A stretch of 64,000 nt of DNA from the NCBI GenBank assembly GCA_016192455.1, contig JACPUC010000006.1:186001-250000 (forward strand). Direction: 5' to 3'. The number at the start of each line of letters is the position of its first letter. Positions within the stretch are counted from its first letter, which is position 1. The notes below the pieces were generated by a model. It was not told the DNA's origin and made no database searches. It was given only the letters and a program-made list of their open reading frames with translations. Origin of the DNA: Candidatus Tectimicrobiota bacterium (GTDB lineage: Bacteria > JACPUC01). This document shows positions 17,603 to 26,813 of this stretch, piece after piece. The position numbers were made by a program, and so were the translations under genes.

Positions 17603-20020
17603 ATGGGTGGGGCCTGCGGGAGCTGGCAAGCCGCACCTCACCAACCCCACGGGGTCGAGCGACACGCAATGCTTGGAGCCGGCACACCACGAGCTGCACG
17701 CGAGGCGCCCAAGCGCCGGCCTCCCCGGCGGGCCTGGCGCACCCGCGGGGTGGGTTGCCCCCTCCTCGTCGCGGCGCTCCTCGTCGGCTTCTTCCTGGGG
17801 TTCCCCCCCCTGCCCGCCCGGGGCGACGAGGCGGACACCTACCGGGCGGCGTGGCGCTCCTTCCGCGAGAAGAACTTCGAGCTGGCCCGGGACCTCGCCG
17901 AGGACTACCTCCGGCGCCAGCCCGCGGGACGCTACCGGCAGCAGGCCCTGCAGCTCCTCGGCGAGACGGCCTTCCTCCAAAAGGACTACACCGCTGCCGC
18001 CGCGGCGTTCGCCACGCTTCTGCGGAGCGCGCCGGCCGATGCCTCTCTGGAGCCGATGCTGGTGCGCCTGCTGCAGAGCGTCGTGCAGGGGAAGCGTTGT
18101 GGGAGCGAGCTGACCTCCCTGCAGAGCATGGTGTTCGCGTGGCCCCAGGGGGGCGCGGCGGCGGCCCGGTACTGGCTGGCCGAGTGTCACCTCCAGGTAG
18201 GCGACCTGGCGCGGGCGGCGAGCGAGCTCCGCGACGTCGTGAGCCGCCGCGGCGCCGAGCATCTGCGCGCCAACGCGCTCCGTACCCTGGCGTGGGTGGA
18301 GCAGCGCCTCGCCCACGAGGACGAGTCCATCGGCTACTACACGATGTTCGTCCAGGAGTTCCCGCGCCATGCCTTCGCGCCGGAGGCGCAGTTCCGCGCG
18401 GCGCAGCTCTACTTCCGCACCCAGCGCTACCGTCAGGCGATGGCGCAGTTCCGCGCCCTGCTCGAGCACCAGGCGGCGCGCGCGTGGCACGCCGAGGCGC
18501 GCTACTGGGCGGCGGAAAGCGCCTATGCCCTCGGGGAGTACCGGGAGGCGCGGCGGCAGTACGCGGCGTACCTGCAGACGTCCCCTCGGGGAGCATATGT
18601 GGCGGCGGCGCTCCTAGGACTCGCCTGGGCGGCCTCCAAGATGGCGGACTACGGCGGCGCCGAACAGCTCTTCCTGCGCTACGCCGAGCGCTTCAGCGGC
18701 CGCGGCGAGGCACTTGCCGCGCACTACTACGCCGCGGCGAGCGCGGCGGCCGCCGGCGCGCCGTCACGGGCCATCCGTCGGCTGGATCAGTTCCTGCTCC
18801 TGGCTCCCGGGCATCCCCTGGCCCAGCAGGGGCAGCACCTGTTCTTCCGCCTGGCGACCCAGCTAGCGGCCTACGACAAGCTCGAGGTCATGCTGGTGCG
18901 GCTCGAGGGGGCGTCCGAGAGCGTGACGCGCGCGATGTTCCGCTACCTGGGTGACCGCCATGCGGCGCGCGGACGGGTCGCCGCGGCCCGCCGCTGGTGG
19001 CAGCGGGCCGGCAGGGAGGAGACGGACCCAGAGGTGCGGCGCGACCTGGCGCTGAAGGTGGCCCGCAGCCTCGCCGACGAGGGTGCCTACGACGCCGCCC
19101 TGCGCGAGGCCGGCGCAGTGGTCGCGGCGGAGCCTCGCCGCGACGCGGGGGCCGCCGAGCAGGGGCCGCGACTCCTCACGAAGGCCCTCGTGCTGGCCGC
19201 CGAACGCGCCTCCCAAGCGGGAGCGCTGGAGCAGGCGCTGCACCTCTACCGCCGCAGCCTGCGCACCCTGCCGGAGGAGCGTGAGGGGCACGCACCCTGG
19301 CGTGCGGCCGTGCGCTTCCAGGTTGCCGTCCTCCTGCAGCGATTGCAGCGCCCCACCCAGGCGGAAGCCGTTCTCAAGACTTACCTCGCCGGGGGGGCGG
19401 AGAAGTTCGCCGAGGGCGCCAACTTCCTCCTGGTGAGCCTCTACCTCGAGACCGGCCGCCTGGCGCGGGCGGTGCAGGCGTTCCAGGCGGCGCGGCGCCG
19501 CTACCCCTCATCGCACTATAGCCTGCGCCTGCAACGTCGCGCGCCTCAGCTCCTGGCCGCAATCGGCCAGCCTGACCGCGCCCTGGCCGGCTACCTTGAT
19601 CAGCGCTTCGAGCGTCCGCATGACACCCTGCCGGCGTTGCGCGCCGCGCAACTGCTCCTCGAGGTGGGGCGCAGCACCGCCGCCGTCGCCCCGCTGCGCC
19701 AGGCGAGCCGCGCCGGCGACGCCGCGATCGCGGCGCCGGCCCTCTACTGGCTCGCCGAAGCCTACGGCAAGGCGGGGAACGAGCGGGCCGCGCGCAGCGC
19801 GCTCTACGAGCTGCTCAAGCGCTTCCCGCAGCGGCGGGAGTGGCGCCAGATCGGCCTAGCCCGTCTGGGGGCGATCGAGGAACGGCTGGGGAACCTGGCC
19901 AAGGCCAAGGCGCTCTACGATGAGCTTGCCGGGCTTCCCGGCGCCCCTGCGATCCAGGAGGTGGGACGGGAACGCAGTCGCATGCTGCTGAGCCGGCTGA
20001 CGAGAGGACGGGCGACCTGA
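17603..20020 (+). CDS. exported tetratricopeptide-repeat protein
   Basis: An 805-residue protein. After a basic stretch comes one hydrophobic segment (GCPLLVAALLVGFFLGF, about residues 50-66) ending in PARGDE, consistent with a signal peptide or anchor. The rest is a chain of TPR/Sel1-like helices with the periplasmic YbgF/BamD signature: YRQAMAQFRALLEHQ, EYREARRQYAAYLQTSPRGAY, ALYWLAEAYGKAGNE. Start ATG 17603 follows GGAGG by 4 bp; ATG 17669 is an alternative with a weaker site but a signal closer to the N-terminus. Its last base overlaps the next start (TGATG), so it is coupled to the second TPR gene and the exbB-exbD-tonB genes. It is probably a periplasmic scaffold for that system. Confidence 0.78.
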   Translation: MGGACGSWQAAPHQPHGVERHAMLGAGTPRAAREAPKRRPPRRAWRTRGVGCPLLVAALLVGFFLGFPPLPARGDEADTYRAAWRSFREKNFELARDLAEDYLRRQPAGRYRQQALQLLGETAFLQKDYTAAAAAFATLLRSAPADASLEPMLVRLLQSVVQGKRCGSELTSLQSMVFAWPQGGAAAARYWLAECHLQVGDLARAASELRDVVSRRGAEHLRANALRTLAWVEQRLAHEDESIGYYTMFVQEFPRHAFAPEAQFRAAQLYFRTQRYRQAMAQFRALLEHQAARAWHAEARYWAAESAYALGEYREARRQYAAYLQTSPRGAYVAAALLGLAWAASKMADYGGAEQLFLRYAERFSGRGEALAAHYYAAASAAAAGAPSRAIRRLDQFLLLAPGHPLAQQGQHLFFRLATQLAAYDKLEVMLVRLEGASESVTRAMFRYLGDRHAARGRVAAARRWWQRAGREETDPEVRRDLALKVARSLADEGAYDAALREAGAVVAAEPRRDAGAAEQGPRLLTKALVLAAERASQAGALEQALHLYRRSLRTLPEEREGHAPWRAAVRFQVAVLLQRLQRPTQAEAVLKTYLAGGAEKFAEGANFLLVSLYLETGRLARAVQAFQAARRRYPSSHYSLRLQRRAPQLLAAIGQPDRALAGYLDQRFERPHDTLPALRAAQLLLEVGRSTAAVAPLRQASRAGDAAIAAPALYWLAEAYGKAGNERAARSALYELLKRFPQRREWRQIGLARLGAIEERLGNLAKAKALYDELAGLPGAPAIQEVGRERSRMLLSRLTRGRAT

Positions 20021-23000
20021 TGCCGAGAGTCTTGCAGGACAAGGGATGGATTACCTGGCCAGGCGTCGGGGGAGGGAAGCTGCGGTGTCCCGGCGGCCAG
20101 GCCGAGGCGCGCCGCGCGCACGAGCTGGCGGCGGCCCGCCGCGCTCGGCCGCAGGCGCGGGACGAGCTCCCCCTGCGCCGCAGCCGCCGGTTCCTCCTGG
20201 GAGTCCTCCTGGGAAGCCTGGGGATCCTGCTGCTGACTCCCCAGTGCCTGAATGCTCAACCACCGGTAGGCACGCCGGCGCCGCCGCGCCTGGCGGCCCC
20301 ACCGCCTGCGGCGCCTGGCGCGGCGGGAGGTGCGCCGGCAGGGGACCAGCGGCAGGTTCCAGCACGTCCCGCGGCGGAGCCGCAGGCGACAACGACGGGC
20401 GAGGGCGCGGCGCCCCTGACGCAGGGCGACAAGCCGCCGATCTCGCTGCCGGAAGTGGTCGTGGTCGGGGAAGACCTGGCGATCCTGCGCACCGCCGGCG
20501 AGAAGGTGCTGCCGGAGCCGGTCACCCTCGGCGTCAAGGAGACGCCTCCCCAGGCGAGGGAAAAAATCGATCCCTCAACCCTGCCGCTGGGCGAGAAGAC
20601 CGCCCCGGAGGTCGGCCAGCCGAGCGGCTGCTTCGGAAACCCGGTGACGGGCTCGATCAGCCGCGCCTTTCTGGGCGACGAGGGGGAGTACAAGACCGGC
20701 CTCTTCTACTTCCAGGCGCGCGACTACGCCACCGCCGAGGCGTCGTTCCGGACGCTCCTGCGCGAGCACCCGAAGAGCGAGTACCTGGGGCCGGCGCACT
20801 TCTGGCTGGGGGAGATCGCCTACCGCCGCAATGAGTACGACGTCGCCCTCGCCTCCTATCGCGACGTGATTGAGCGTTTCCCCACCCACCAGTTCCGCGC
20901 CTGGGCCTCCTTCTCCGCCGCCTGGATCCTGATGAGCCGCGGCGCTTACGGCGAGGCGCAGGGGCTGCTCGAGGCGCTGCAACGCGAGGCGCCGAACCAT
21001 CCCCTCGCCGAGGCGGTGCACTTCCTCCTCGCCGAGACGAGTTTCTACCTGAAAGACTTCGAGCGCGCCGCCCAGGAGTACGCGCAGGTCCTCAGGGTTG
21101 CGCCGGGCGGGCGCTTCGCCGAGCGGGGGCTGCTCTGGTTGGCGGAGAGCTCCTACCAGGCGGGGAGCTACGAGGCCGCCGTCACGAGTTTCGCCGCGTA
21201 CCTGCGCACGTACCCCCAGGGGGCCTATCGCCTGCAGGCGCTCTATGGCTACGGCTGGAGCGCCGAGAAGAGCCGACGCTCGGAGGAGGCGGTGCGGGCG
21301 TTCACCGAGCTCCTCGCCCAGGGCGGGGATGCCGTCTACAACGACTCCGCGCTCTATGGCATCCTGCTGGCCGACCTCCAGCTTGAGCGCAGCGACGAGG
21401 CGGGGCGAGTCCTGGCGGAGCTCCGGCAGCGTTACCCCGGCAGCCGCTGGGGCGCCAATGGCGGGGTGCACCTTGGCCTGCACCACTTCAACCGGCGGCA
21501 GTACGTGCCGGCCTGGCGAGCCTTCCAGGAGGTGGTGCGGCGCTACCCCGGCACCGACCTTGCCGACCTCGCCGCCTACCTGGCGGGCGAGAGCCTCTAC
21601 CGACGCGCCGAGTACACGAAAGCCGCGGCCTACCTCATGGCGGCCCGCCAGCAGACGCCCGCGACGCGCTTCGCGGAGAACCTCAGCTTCAGCCTTGCCC
21701 TCGCCACCTATCGGCTCGGCGAGTATGGTCCCGCGGCCGCCGAGCTGCGCCGCTTCCTGGCGGGGTTCCGCGGCAGCCGCCTCGCCGACGAGGCGCAGTT
21801 CATGCTGGGCGAATCGCTCTACCGGAAGAAGCAGTTCGCGGCTGCGGCCACCGCCTTCCGCGCCGTGCCGGTGGGCAGCGAGCGCTACCAGGCGGCGCGC
21901 CACGGGATCGCTTGGGCGCTCTATCGCCAGGACGCCTGGCGCGAGGCGGCGGCGGTCTTCCTGGCTTACGCGGCCTCGGTGACCGACGAGCGCCAGCGCT
22001 CCGAGGCGCTCTTCCGCGCCGCGGAGTGCCTCATCAACGCCAGGAGGTATGACCGCGGCGTCGAGCTCTACCTCGCCATCATGGCGCGCTCCCCCCTGGC
22101 GCCCATCCACCAGGAGGCCAGGTTCCAGCTTGGGCAGACCTACGTTCGGCGCGGCCTCCCTGAGCCGGCGGCGCGGCACTTCCGCGTCCTGCGTGAGACG
22201 GCGAGCCCCCTGGCCCCCGAGGCCGCCTACCTCTATGGCATGACCTTCTTCAGCCGCGGCGATTTCGCGGCGGCGCGGCGGGAGTTCTACACCGTCTGGC
22301 GTCGCTTCTCCGGCCAGCCGGCAGCCTTGAAAGCCCTCCTGCGCATGGGAGACGCCTACTACAACGAGCGCCAGTACGGCAATGCGATCACCACCTACGA
22401 GAACGTCCTGGCCAAGGGGGGCCCCCGGGAGATCGCCGCCGATGCCCACTACAGCATCGTTCAGAGCTACTACCAGCTCAAGAACTACGCGCGCTTCCTC
22501 GACTACGGCGAGGCGTTCGTGCGCACCTTCCGTTCCAACCCCCGCGGCGTCACCCTGCAGTTTCAGATGGCCGGGCACCGTGCGGCGACGGGGGACTATG
22601 ACGCGGCGGCCCGGGCATTCAGCGACATCGTGCAGAAGTTCAGCGACAACGACCTGGCGGATGACGCGCAGTTCCGGCTCGCCGAGGTGGAGGTGCAGCG
22701 CGGCAGGACCGCCGCCGCATTGATCGCCTACGACGCGCTCCTGGCACGCTTCCCCGACAGCCCCCTGCGTCAGGATGGGCGCCTGGGGAAAGCCCGCCTC
22801 TTGCGTCAGACCGGCATGTCGGCGCAAGCCGCGACGCAGCTCCGGGATCTCCTCAAGGAGGCGCCCCGCGGCCCCTTGGCGCCGGAGGCCCTCTCCCTCC
22901 TCGGCGACACGCTCGTGGGGCTTGGCCAGGCCGGCGAGGCGCGCCAGGCGTTCACCGGCTTTCTCACCGACCACCCGCAGGATGCGGCGCGCCACCGCGT

Positions 23001-23388
23001 CCACCTCGCCTTCGGCAAGCTCCTCGTGGCGGGCGGCGAGCGGCGGCAGGCGCAGTCGCATTTCCGGGCGGCCACGGAGAGCCCCGAGGCGTCCCTGGCG
23101 GCGGAGGCCCACTATCGCCTCGGCGAGACTCTGGCTGAGCAAGGGGAGCTGGAGCGGGCGGCCGTCGAGCTCCTGAAGGTTGCCTACCTCTACCCGAAAG
23201 TGCGAAACTGGAGTGATCAGGCGCTCCTCCTCGCGGCCGCGGCCTACGAGGAGCTCAATCAAACGGCGAAGGCGACGGCGGTGTACCGGAAGCTCGTCAA
23301 CGAATCGCAGGATGAGGCCCGTGTGCGGGTGGCGCGCGAGAAGCTCGCCTCGATGCACACCACGATCAAGCTCAAGCGCAAGCGCTGA
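20020..23388 (+). CDS. large exported tetratricopeptide-repeat protein
   Basis: A 1122-residue protein. A long basic N-region is followed by a hydrophobic segment (FLLGVLLGSLGILLL, about residues 58-72) and a Pro/Ala-rich linker. From about residue 225 onward there are some twenty TPR-like units, for example GLFYFQARDYATAEASFRTL, AHFWLGEIAYRRNEYDVALA and LADDAQFRLAEVEVQRGRT. The repeats are of the outer-membrane lipoprotein YbgF/BamD kind with SxLADxAxFxLGE spacing. The N-region is unusually long for a signal peptide, so a later start is possible. It is paired with the 805-residue TPR gene and followed by exbB after 56 bp. Its role in substrate recognition or machine assembly is inference. 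Confidence 0.78.
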   Translation: MPRVLQDKGWITWPGVGGGKLRCPGGQAEARRAHELAAARRARPQARDELPLRRSRRFLLGVLLGSLGILLLTPQCLNAQPPVGTPAPPRLAAPPPAAPGAAGGAPAGDQRQVPARPAAEPQATTTGEGAAPLTQGDKPPISLPEVVVVGEDLAILRTAGEKVLPEPVTLGVKETPPQAREKIDPSTLPLGEKTAPEVGQPSGCFGNPVTGSISRAFLGDEGEYKTGLFYFQARDYATAEASFRTLLREHPKSEYLGPAHFWLGEIAYRRNEYDVALASYRDVIERFPTHQFRAWASFSAAWILMSRGAYGEAQGLLEALQREAPNHPLAEAVHFLLAETSFYLKDFERAAQEYAQVLRVAPGGRFAERGLLWLAESSYQAGSYEAAVTSFAAYLRTYPQGAYRLQALYGYGWSAEKSRRSEEAVRAFTELLAQGGDAVYNDSALYGILLADLQLERSDEAGRVLAELRQRYPGSRWGANGGVHLGLHHFNRRQYVPAWRAFQEVVRRYPGTDLADLAAYLAGESLYRRAEYTKAAAYLMAARQQTPATRFAENLSFSLALATYRLGEYGPAAAELRRFLAGFRGSRLADEAQFMLGESLYRKKQFAAAATAFRAVPVGSERYQAARHGIAWALYRQDAWREAAAVFLAYAASVTDERQRSEALFRAAECLINARRYDRGVELYLAIMARSPLAPIHQEARFQLGQTYVRRGLPEPAARHFRVLRETASPLAPEAAYLYGMTFFSRGDFAAARREFYTVWRRFSGQPAALKALLRMGDAYYNERQYGNAITTYENVLAKGGPREIAADAHYSIVQSYYQLKNYARFLDYGEAFVRTFRSNPRGVTLQFQMAGHRAATGDYDAAARAFSDIVQKFSDNDLADDAQFRLAEVEVQRGRTAAALIAYDALLARFPDSPLRQDGRLGKARLLRQTGMSAQAATQLRDLLKEAPRGPLAPEALSLLGDTLVGLGQAGEARQAFTGFLTDHPQDAARHRVHLAFGKLLVAGGERRQAQSHFRAATESPEASLAAEAHYRLGETLAEQGELERAAVELLKVAYLYPKVRNWSDQALLLAAAAYEELNQTAKATAVYRKLVNESQDEARVRVAREKLASMHTTIKLKRKR

Positions 23389-23444
23389 GGCCGAAACCGG
23401 CCGGGCCGCGCCCTGCTGGTTGCGGCAGCGCTGCTGAAGCAGGG

Positions 23445-24056
23445 GTGGAGACGGTTGTGATTGAGATGCTCACCAAGGGCGGCATCCTGATGGTGCCGAT
23501 CAGCTTCTGCTCGGTGCTGGCCCTAGGGATCGTGCTGGAGCGCCTGTTTAACCTCCGCCACCGGCGCATCGTGCGGATGGATATCCTGCAGCGCGTCGAG
23601 GACCTGCTGCGCGATAAGAAGATCCATGAGGCCACCACCCTCTGCAAGCGGTACCAGTCAGCCATGACGCGCATCCTCTACGCCGCCATCCTGAACCACG
23701 ATCTCGAGAAGCCGGAGATCAAGGAGATCATCGAGGACGCGGGACGCCAGGAGGTGCCGAGCCTGGAACGCTACCTGAGCATCCTGGGGACGATCGCCAA
23801 CATCTCTCCTTTGCTCGGTCTTCTCGGCACCGTCTTCGGCATCATGAGGGTCTTCCTGGTGATCACCTCGCAGGGGGTGGGGCATCCGCAAGCCATGGCG
23901 GGCGGCATCTCCGAGGCCCTCATCACCACCGCCGCCGGCCTGTCCGTGGCGATCCCCGCCCTCGTCTTCCATAGCTACTTCATGAACAAGGCGAACCTCC
24001 TCGTCCTGGAGATGGAGAAGAACGCCCTGAAGATGCTCAACATCCTGAAACGCTGA
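23445..24056 (+). CDS. exbB: MotA/TolQ/ExbB proton-channel family protein
   Basis: A 203-residue inner-membrane protein with three membrane spans: ILMVPISFCSVLALGIVLE, SILGTIANISPLLGLLGTVFGIM and ITTAAGLSVAIPALVFHSYF. The cytoplasmic loop carries REVPSLERYL-like sequence. It forms a pentameric channel that uses proton-motive force together with ExbD. The conserved LGLLGTVFGIM and AGLSVAIPALV segments are clear. It lies between TPR genes and exbD/tonB. Whether the trio works as ExbBD-TonB or as a TolQR-like or motility motor cannot be decided from sequence. Start GTG 23445 is followed by several alternative starts. Confidence 0.88.
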   Translation: METVVIEMLTKGGILMVPISFCSVLALGIVLERLFNLRHRRIVRMDILQRVEDLLRDKKIHEATTLCKRYQSAMTRILYAAILNHDLEKPEIKEIIEDAGRQEVPSLERYLSILGTIANISPLLGLLGTVFGIMRVFLVITSQGVGHPQAMAGGISEALITTAAGLSVAIPALVFHSYFMNKANLLVLEMEKNALKMLNILKR

Positions 24057-24107
24057 GGCGCGCCGCGCTGCGTCGCCGCGCAGGGCGGCGAGGGGACCCA
24101 CTTCCGC

Positions 24108-24518
24108 ATGCAATTTCGCGCTCGACAACCGACCTCGCCAAGCGTCAACGTCATCTCGCTCATCGACGTGGTGCTGATGCTGCTGATCTTTTTCATGCTC
24201 TCCACGACGTTCGTCGCGCAACCGGGCATCACGGTGAACCTGCCGAAGGCGGAGAGTCAGGCCTCCACCGGCAGCCAGGATATTATCGTGGCGGTCACCG
24301 CGGGCGGCGACCTCTACGTCAATGAGCAACGTGTGACCCTGGAGACCCTGGCGGAGCATTTGCGGCGCCTGCTTGCCGAGAAGCCGGCGTCGGTGGTCAT
24401 CGTGAAGGCTGATGAGACGATCCGCCACGGCCTCGTGGTCACCATCATGGATGTCGCCAAGCAGCGCGGCGCCCAACGTCTTGCGATTGCAACGCGACCG
24501 CGCGACACCGCGCCCTGA
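24108..24518 (+). CDS. exbD: ExbD/TolR family biopolymer transport protein
   Basis: A 136-residue single-span protein. It has a short cytoplasmic N-terminus, one membrane helix with the proton-carrying Asp in VNVISLIDVVLMLLIFFMLST, and a periplasmic domain (ITVNLPKAESQA... VVIVKADETIRHGLVVTIMD). Length and motif match ExbD/TolR. It starts 51 bp after exbB and ends 16 bp before the TonB-like gene. Confidence 0.9.
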   Translation: MQFRARQPTSPSVNVISLIDVVLMLLIFFMLSTTFVAQPGITVNLPKAESQASTGSQDIIVAVTAGGDLYVNEQRVTLETLAEHLRRLLAEKPASVVIVKADETIRHGLVVTIMDVAKQRGAQRLAIATRPRDTAP

Positions 24519-24534
24519 ACGTGGCGGGCCGACG

Positions 24535-25440
24535 ATGGGTGATCGGGTCCTCAGTCTCGCCCTCTTCCTCTCTCTCCTCCTCCACCTGCTGCTTGTCGTG
24601 GCGCCGCTGCCCGTCGACTGGGGACGCGACGTGCACGCCTCGCGCATCGACGTGGAGTTGCGGGAGCTTCCGCCCCCCGAACCGCCGGCCAAGCCTGCGC
24701 CGCTTGCCGAGATTCTGCCGCAGCTTCCGCCTTCCGAGCCCGCCGAGGTGAAACCAGCCCCACCCTCGCCGGACACCTCCCAGATCGGCCGCGCTCCGCG
24801 GCCGGCGCCACTCCCAGCCGCGCAGCTCACCCCCTGGGCGGAGCGGGCCAAGGAGCTGAGCTTCGGGCCGCGCATCCTGCAGCCGTCGGTCAGGCTCGAC
24901 CTGCCCACGAGCGCCATTGACGCCGCCGACCTCTTCAGGGAGGAGGCGCGGGCAGCCGCGGCGAGCACGAAGCAGGAGCTCGAACGCCTGCTGCAGACCC
25001 TCCAGCCTTCAGGGGTGTTGGAGGGAACGAAGCTGACGGCGCGCTTGACCATCAAGGAGATGGAGCGGCCGCCCCTGCCGACTGACGAGCAGATCGGCTT
25101 TCCCCTGCAGCCGCAGCCTCCGAGCGAGGCGGTCGCCGAACCGCTCCCCGTGCCGCTGGCGGCCATGGAGAACATCAAGGGGCCGGCCAGCAAACGCTAC
25201 GTGGTCAGCAAGCCGGGCAAACCCCCGCGGGTGCAACTGGAGGCTTCCTCGAGTGTCGAGCTGAAGTTCTGGGTGAGGGCGGATGGGACGGTCGAGCGGG
25301 TCGTGCCGCTGAAGCGCGGGGCAACCGCGCTCGAGGAAGCGGGGATGAACTACTTCCGCCAGTGGCGATTCAATCCGCTCGCCAACGGGGAAGAGGAGCC
25401 GCAGTGGGGGATCATTACGATCCGCTATGAGCTGCAGTAG
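24535..25440 (+). CDS. tonB: TonB-like energy transducer
   Basis: A 301-residue protein with an N-terminal membrane anchor (VLSLALFLSLLLHLLLVV) that includes the Ser/His pair typical of TonB (SLLLH). A Pro/Glu-rich periplasm-spanning region follows (PPPEPPAKPAP). The C-terminal TonB-like domain is about 65 residues (ELKFWVRADGTVERVVPL... FRQWRFNPL). The protein presumably passes ExbBD energy to an outer-membrane partner. No TonB-dependent receptor lies in the window. The ATG at 24535 follows the exbD stop by 16 bp; an in-frame upstream start lies inside exbD. Confidence 0.85.
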   Translation: MGDRVLSLALFLSLLLHLLLVVAPLPVDWGRDVHASRIDVELRELPPPEPPAKPAPLAEILPQLPPSEPAEVKPAPPSPDTSQIGRAPRPAPLPAAQLTPWAERAKELSFGPRILQPSVRLDLPTSAIDAADLFREEARAAAASTKQELERLLQTLQPSGVLEGTKLTARLTIKEMERPPLPTDEQIGFPLQPQPPSEAVAEPLPVPLAAMENIKGPASKRYVVSKPGKPPRVQLEASSSVELKFWVRADGTVERVVPLKRGATALEEAGMNYFRQWRFNPLANGEEEPQWGIITIRYELQ

Positions 25441-25527
25441 CTTCCGCCGCCGGCTGCTTCTGGAGGAGGGCCGTCGGCCGTCTCCCGGCCGCGGCGCCGG
25501 AGCGGGGCGGCTGCCGCCGGAGGCCGG

Positions 25528-26511
25528 TTAACCTCGGAACGCCTCGGGGTTGACGAGGTTCGGCGGCCGCTCGCCGCGCAGCGCCGCCACGCAGTTCTCG
25601 GCGGCCATGCGGGCCATGCGTTCGCGCGTGCGGCGCGAGGCGCTGCCGAGGTGCGGCAGGAGCACCGTCTGCGGAAGCTCGGCGAGGCCGGGACTGAGCG
25701 CCGGCTCACGCTCGTAGACATCGAGCGCCGCGGCGCCGAGGCATCCGTCCCGCAGCGCGATGACGAGGGCGGCCTCATCGACCACCGGCCCGCGCGCGGT
25801 ATTGATGAGGCAGGCGGTCGGCTTCATGCGCCGCAGCTCCGGCATGCCGATGAGGTGGTGCGTCTGCGGCGTGAGGGGGACGTGCAGGCTGATGAAATCC
25901 GCCTCGCCGAGGAGGGTCTCGAGGGGGACGTAGGAAGCCGCGAGCTCCTGTTCCAGAGGCGCCGGCAGGGGGCGGCGGTTGTGGTAGATGAGGCGCATCG
26001 CGAAGCCGCGGGCGCGGCGAGCCACCGCCTGGCCGATGCGTCCCATGCCGATGATCCCCAGCGTGGCGCCGTGCACGTCGCAGCCCAGGAAGTCCATGAG
26101 CTCCCAGCGCCGGAAGCGGCCGGCGCGCACGTAGCGGTCTGCTTCCACGAGGCGACGGGCGGCGGCCATCAGCAACGCCCAGGCAAGATCGGCGGTGGTC
26201 TCGGTGAGCACGCCGGGCGTATTGGTGACCATGATGCCGCGGCTGCTCGCCGCCGCCACATCGATGTTGTCATACCCCACCGCCACGTTGGCGATCACCT
26301 TGAACCCCGTCGGCAGCGCGCCGATGAGCTGCGCGTCGAAGCGGTCGGTCAAGAGGCAGACCACGCCGTCGTGGGCGGCGGCTCGCCGGCGCAGTTCCTG
26401 CGGCGGAAGGGGGTCGCCGCTCTCGTTGACCTCGACCTCCGCGTGCGCGCGCAGGTACGCCGTGGCCGAGGCCGGAAGACGATTGGTCTGGAGAACGCGC
26501 GGCGTTGCCAT
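25528..26511 (-). CDS. D-2-hydroxyacid dehydrogenase (glyoxylate/hydroxypyruvate reductase-like)
   Basis: A 327-residue NAD(P)-dependent D-isomer-specific dehydrogenase. The Rossmann motif is GIIGMGRIGQAVARRARGF. The substrate-binding Arg lies in LINTARGPVVDE, the Glu in YEREPALSPGL and the catalytic His in LPHLGSA. The N-terminus MATPRVLQTNRLP is typical of D-glycerate dehydrogenases. The ATG at 26511 follows a GGAGG on the minus strand; a 40-residue upstream extension is unconserved. It reduces glyoxylate, hydroxypyruvate or a related 2-oxoacid; which one is unknown. It converges on tonB across a 87-bp G+C-rich gap with several dyads but no T-tract. Confidence 0.88.
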   Translation of the reverse strand: MATPRVLQTNRLPASATAYLRAHAEVEVNESGDPLPPQELRRRAAAHDGVVCLLTDRFDAQLIGALPTGFKVIANVAVGYDNIDVAAASSRGIMVTNTPGVLTETTADLAWALLMAAARRLVEADRYVRAGRFRRWELMDFLGCDVHGATLGIIGMGRIGQAVARRARGFAMRLIYHNRRPLPAPLEQELAASYVPLETLLGEADFISLHVPLTPQTHHLIGMPELRRMKPTACLINTARGPVVDEAALVIALRDGCLGAAALDVYEREPALSPGLAELPQTVLLPHLGSASRRTRERMARMAAENCVAALRGERPPNLVNPEAFRG

Positions 26512-26813
26512 GGTGCCTTGGAACCTCCGGAAAGCGCGCGACGGCGCCCATTCTACGCAAGGCTGCGGCGGGTGCGCAAGCGACGCCGCCGGGAGAGCCG
26601 ACGGATCGACAGCTCCTGGGGTCCAGGCCATGATGCGGCGTCACCGAGCCGTGGCCGCGTCCCGACCTCACCCCGCGCCGGGGCCGCCGCGCTGCGGCGC
26701 CTCCCACCCGGAACCGGGGCCGGGAGGCGAGGGGAGAGGCGCGGGAAGCCGCGCGGGGTGGCGGTGAGCCGCCGAGGTGGAGAGCGGCTGGCGGAGCGGG
26801 AGGAGCGTGGCGC
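26512..26813. other. 302-bp divergent spacer
   Basis: The region between the dehydrogenase and fadD starts, transcribed away from each other. It is G+C-rich. I see no good sigma-70 box and no small gene with codon character. Confidence 0.5.
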
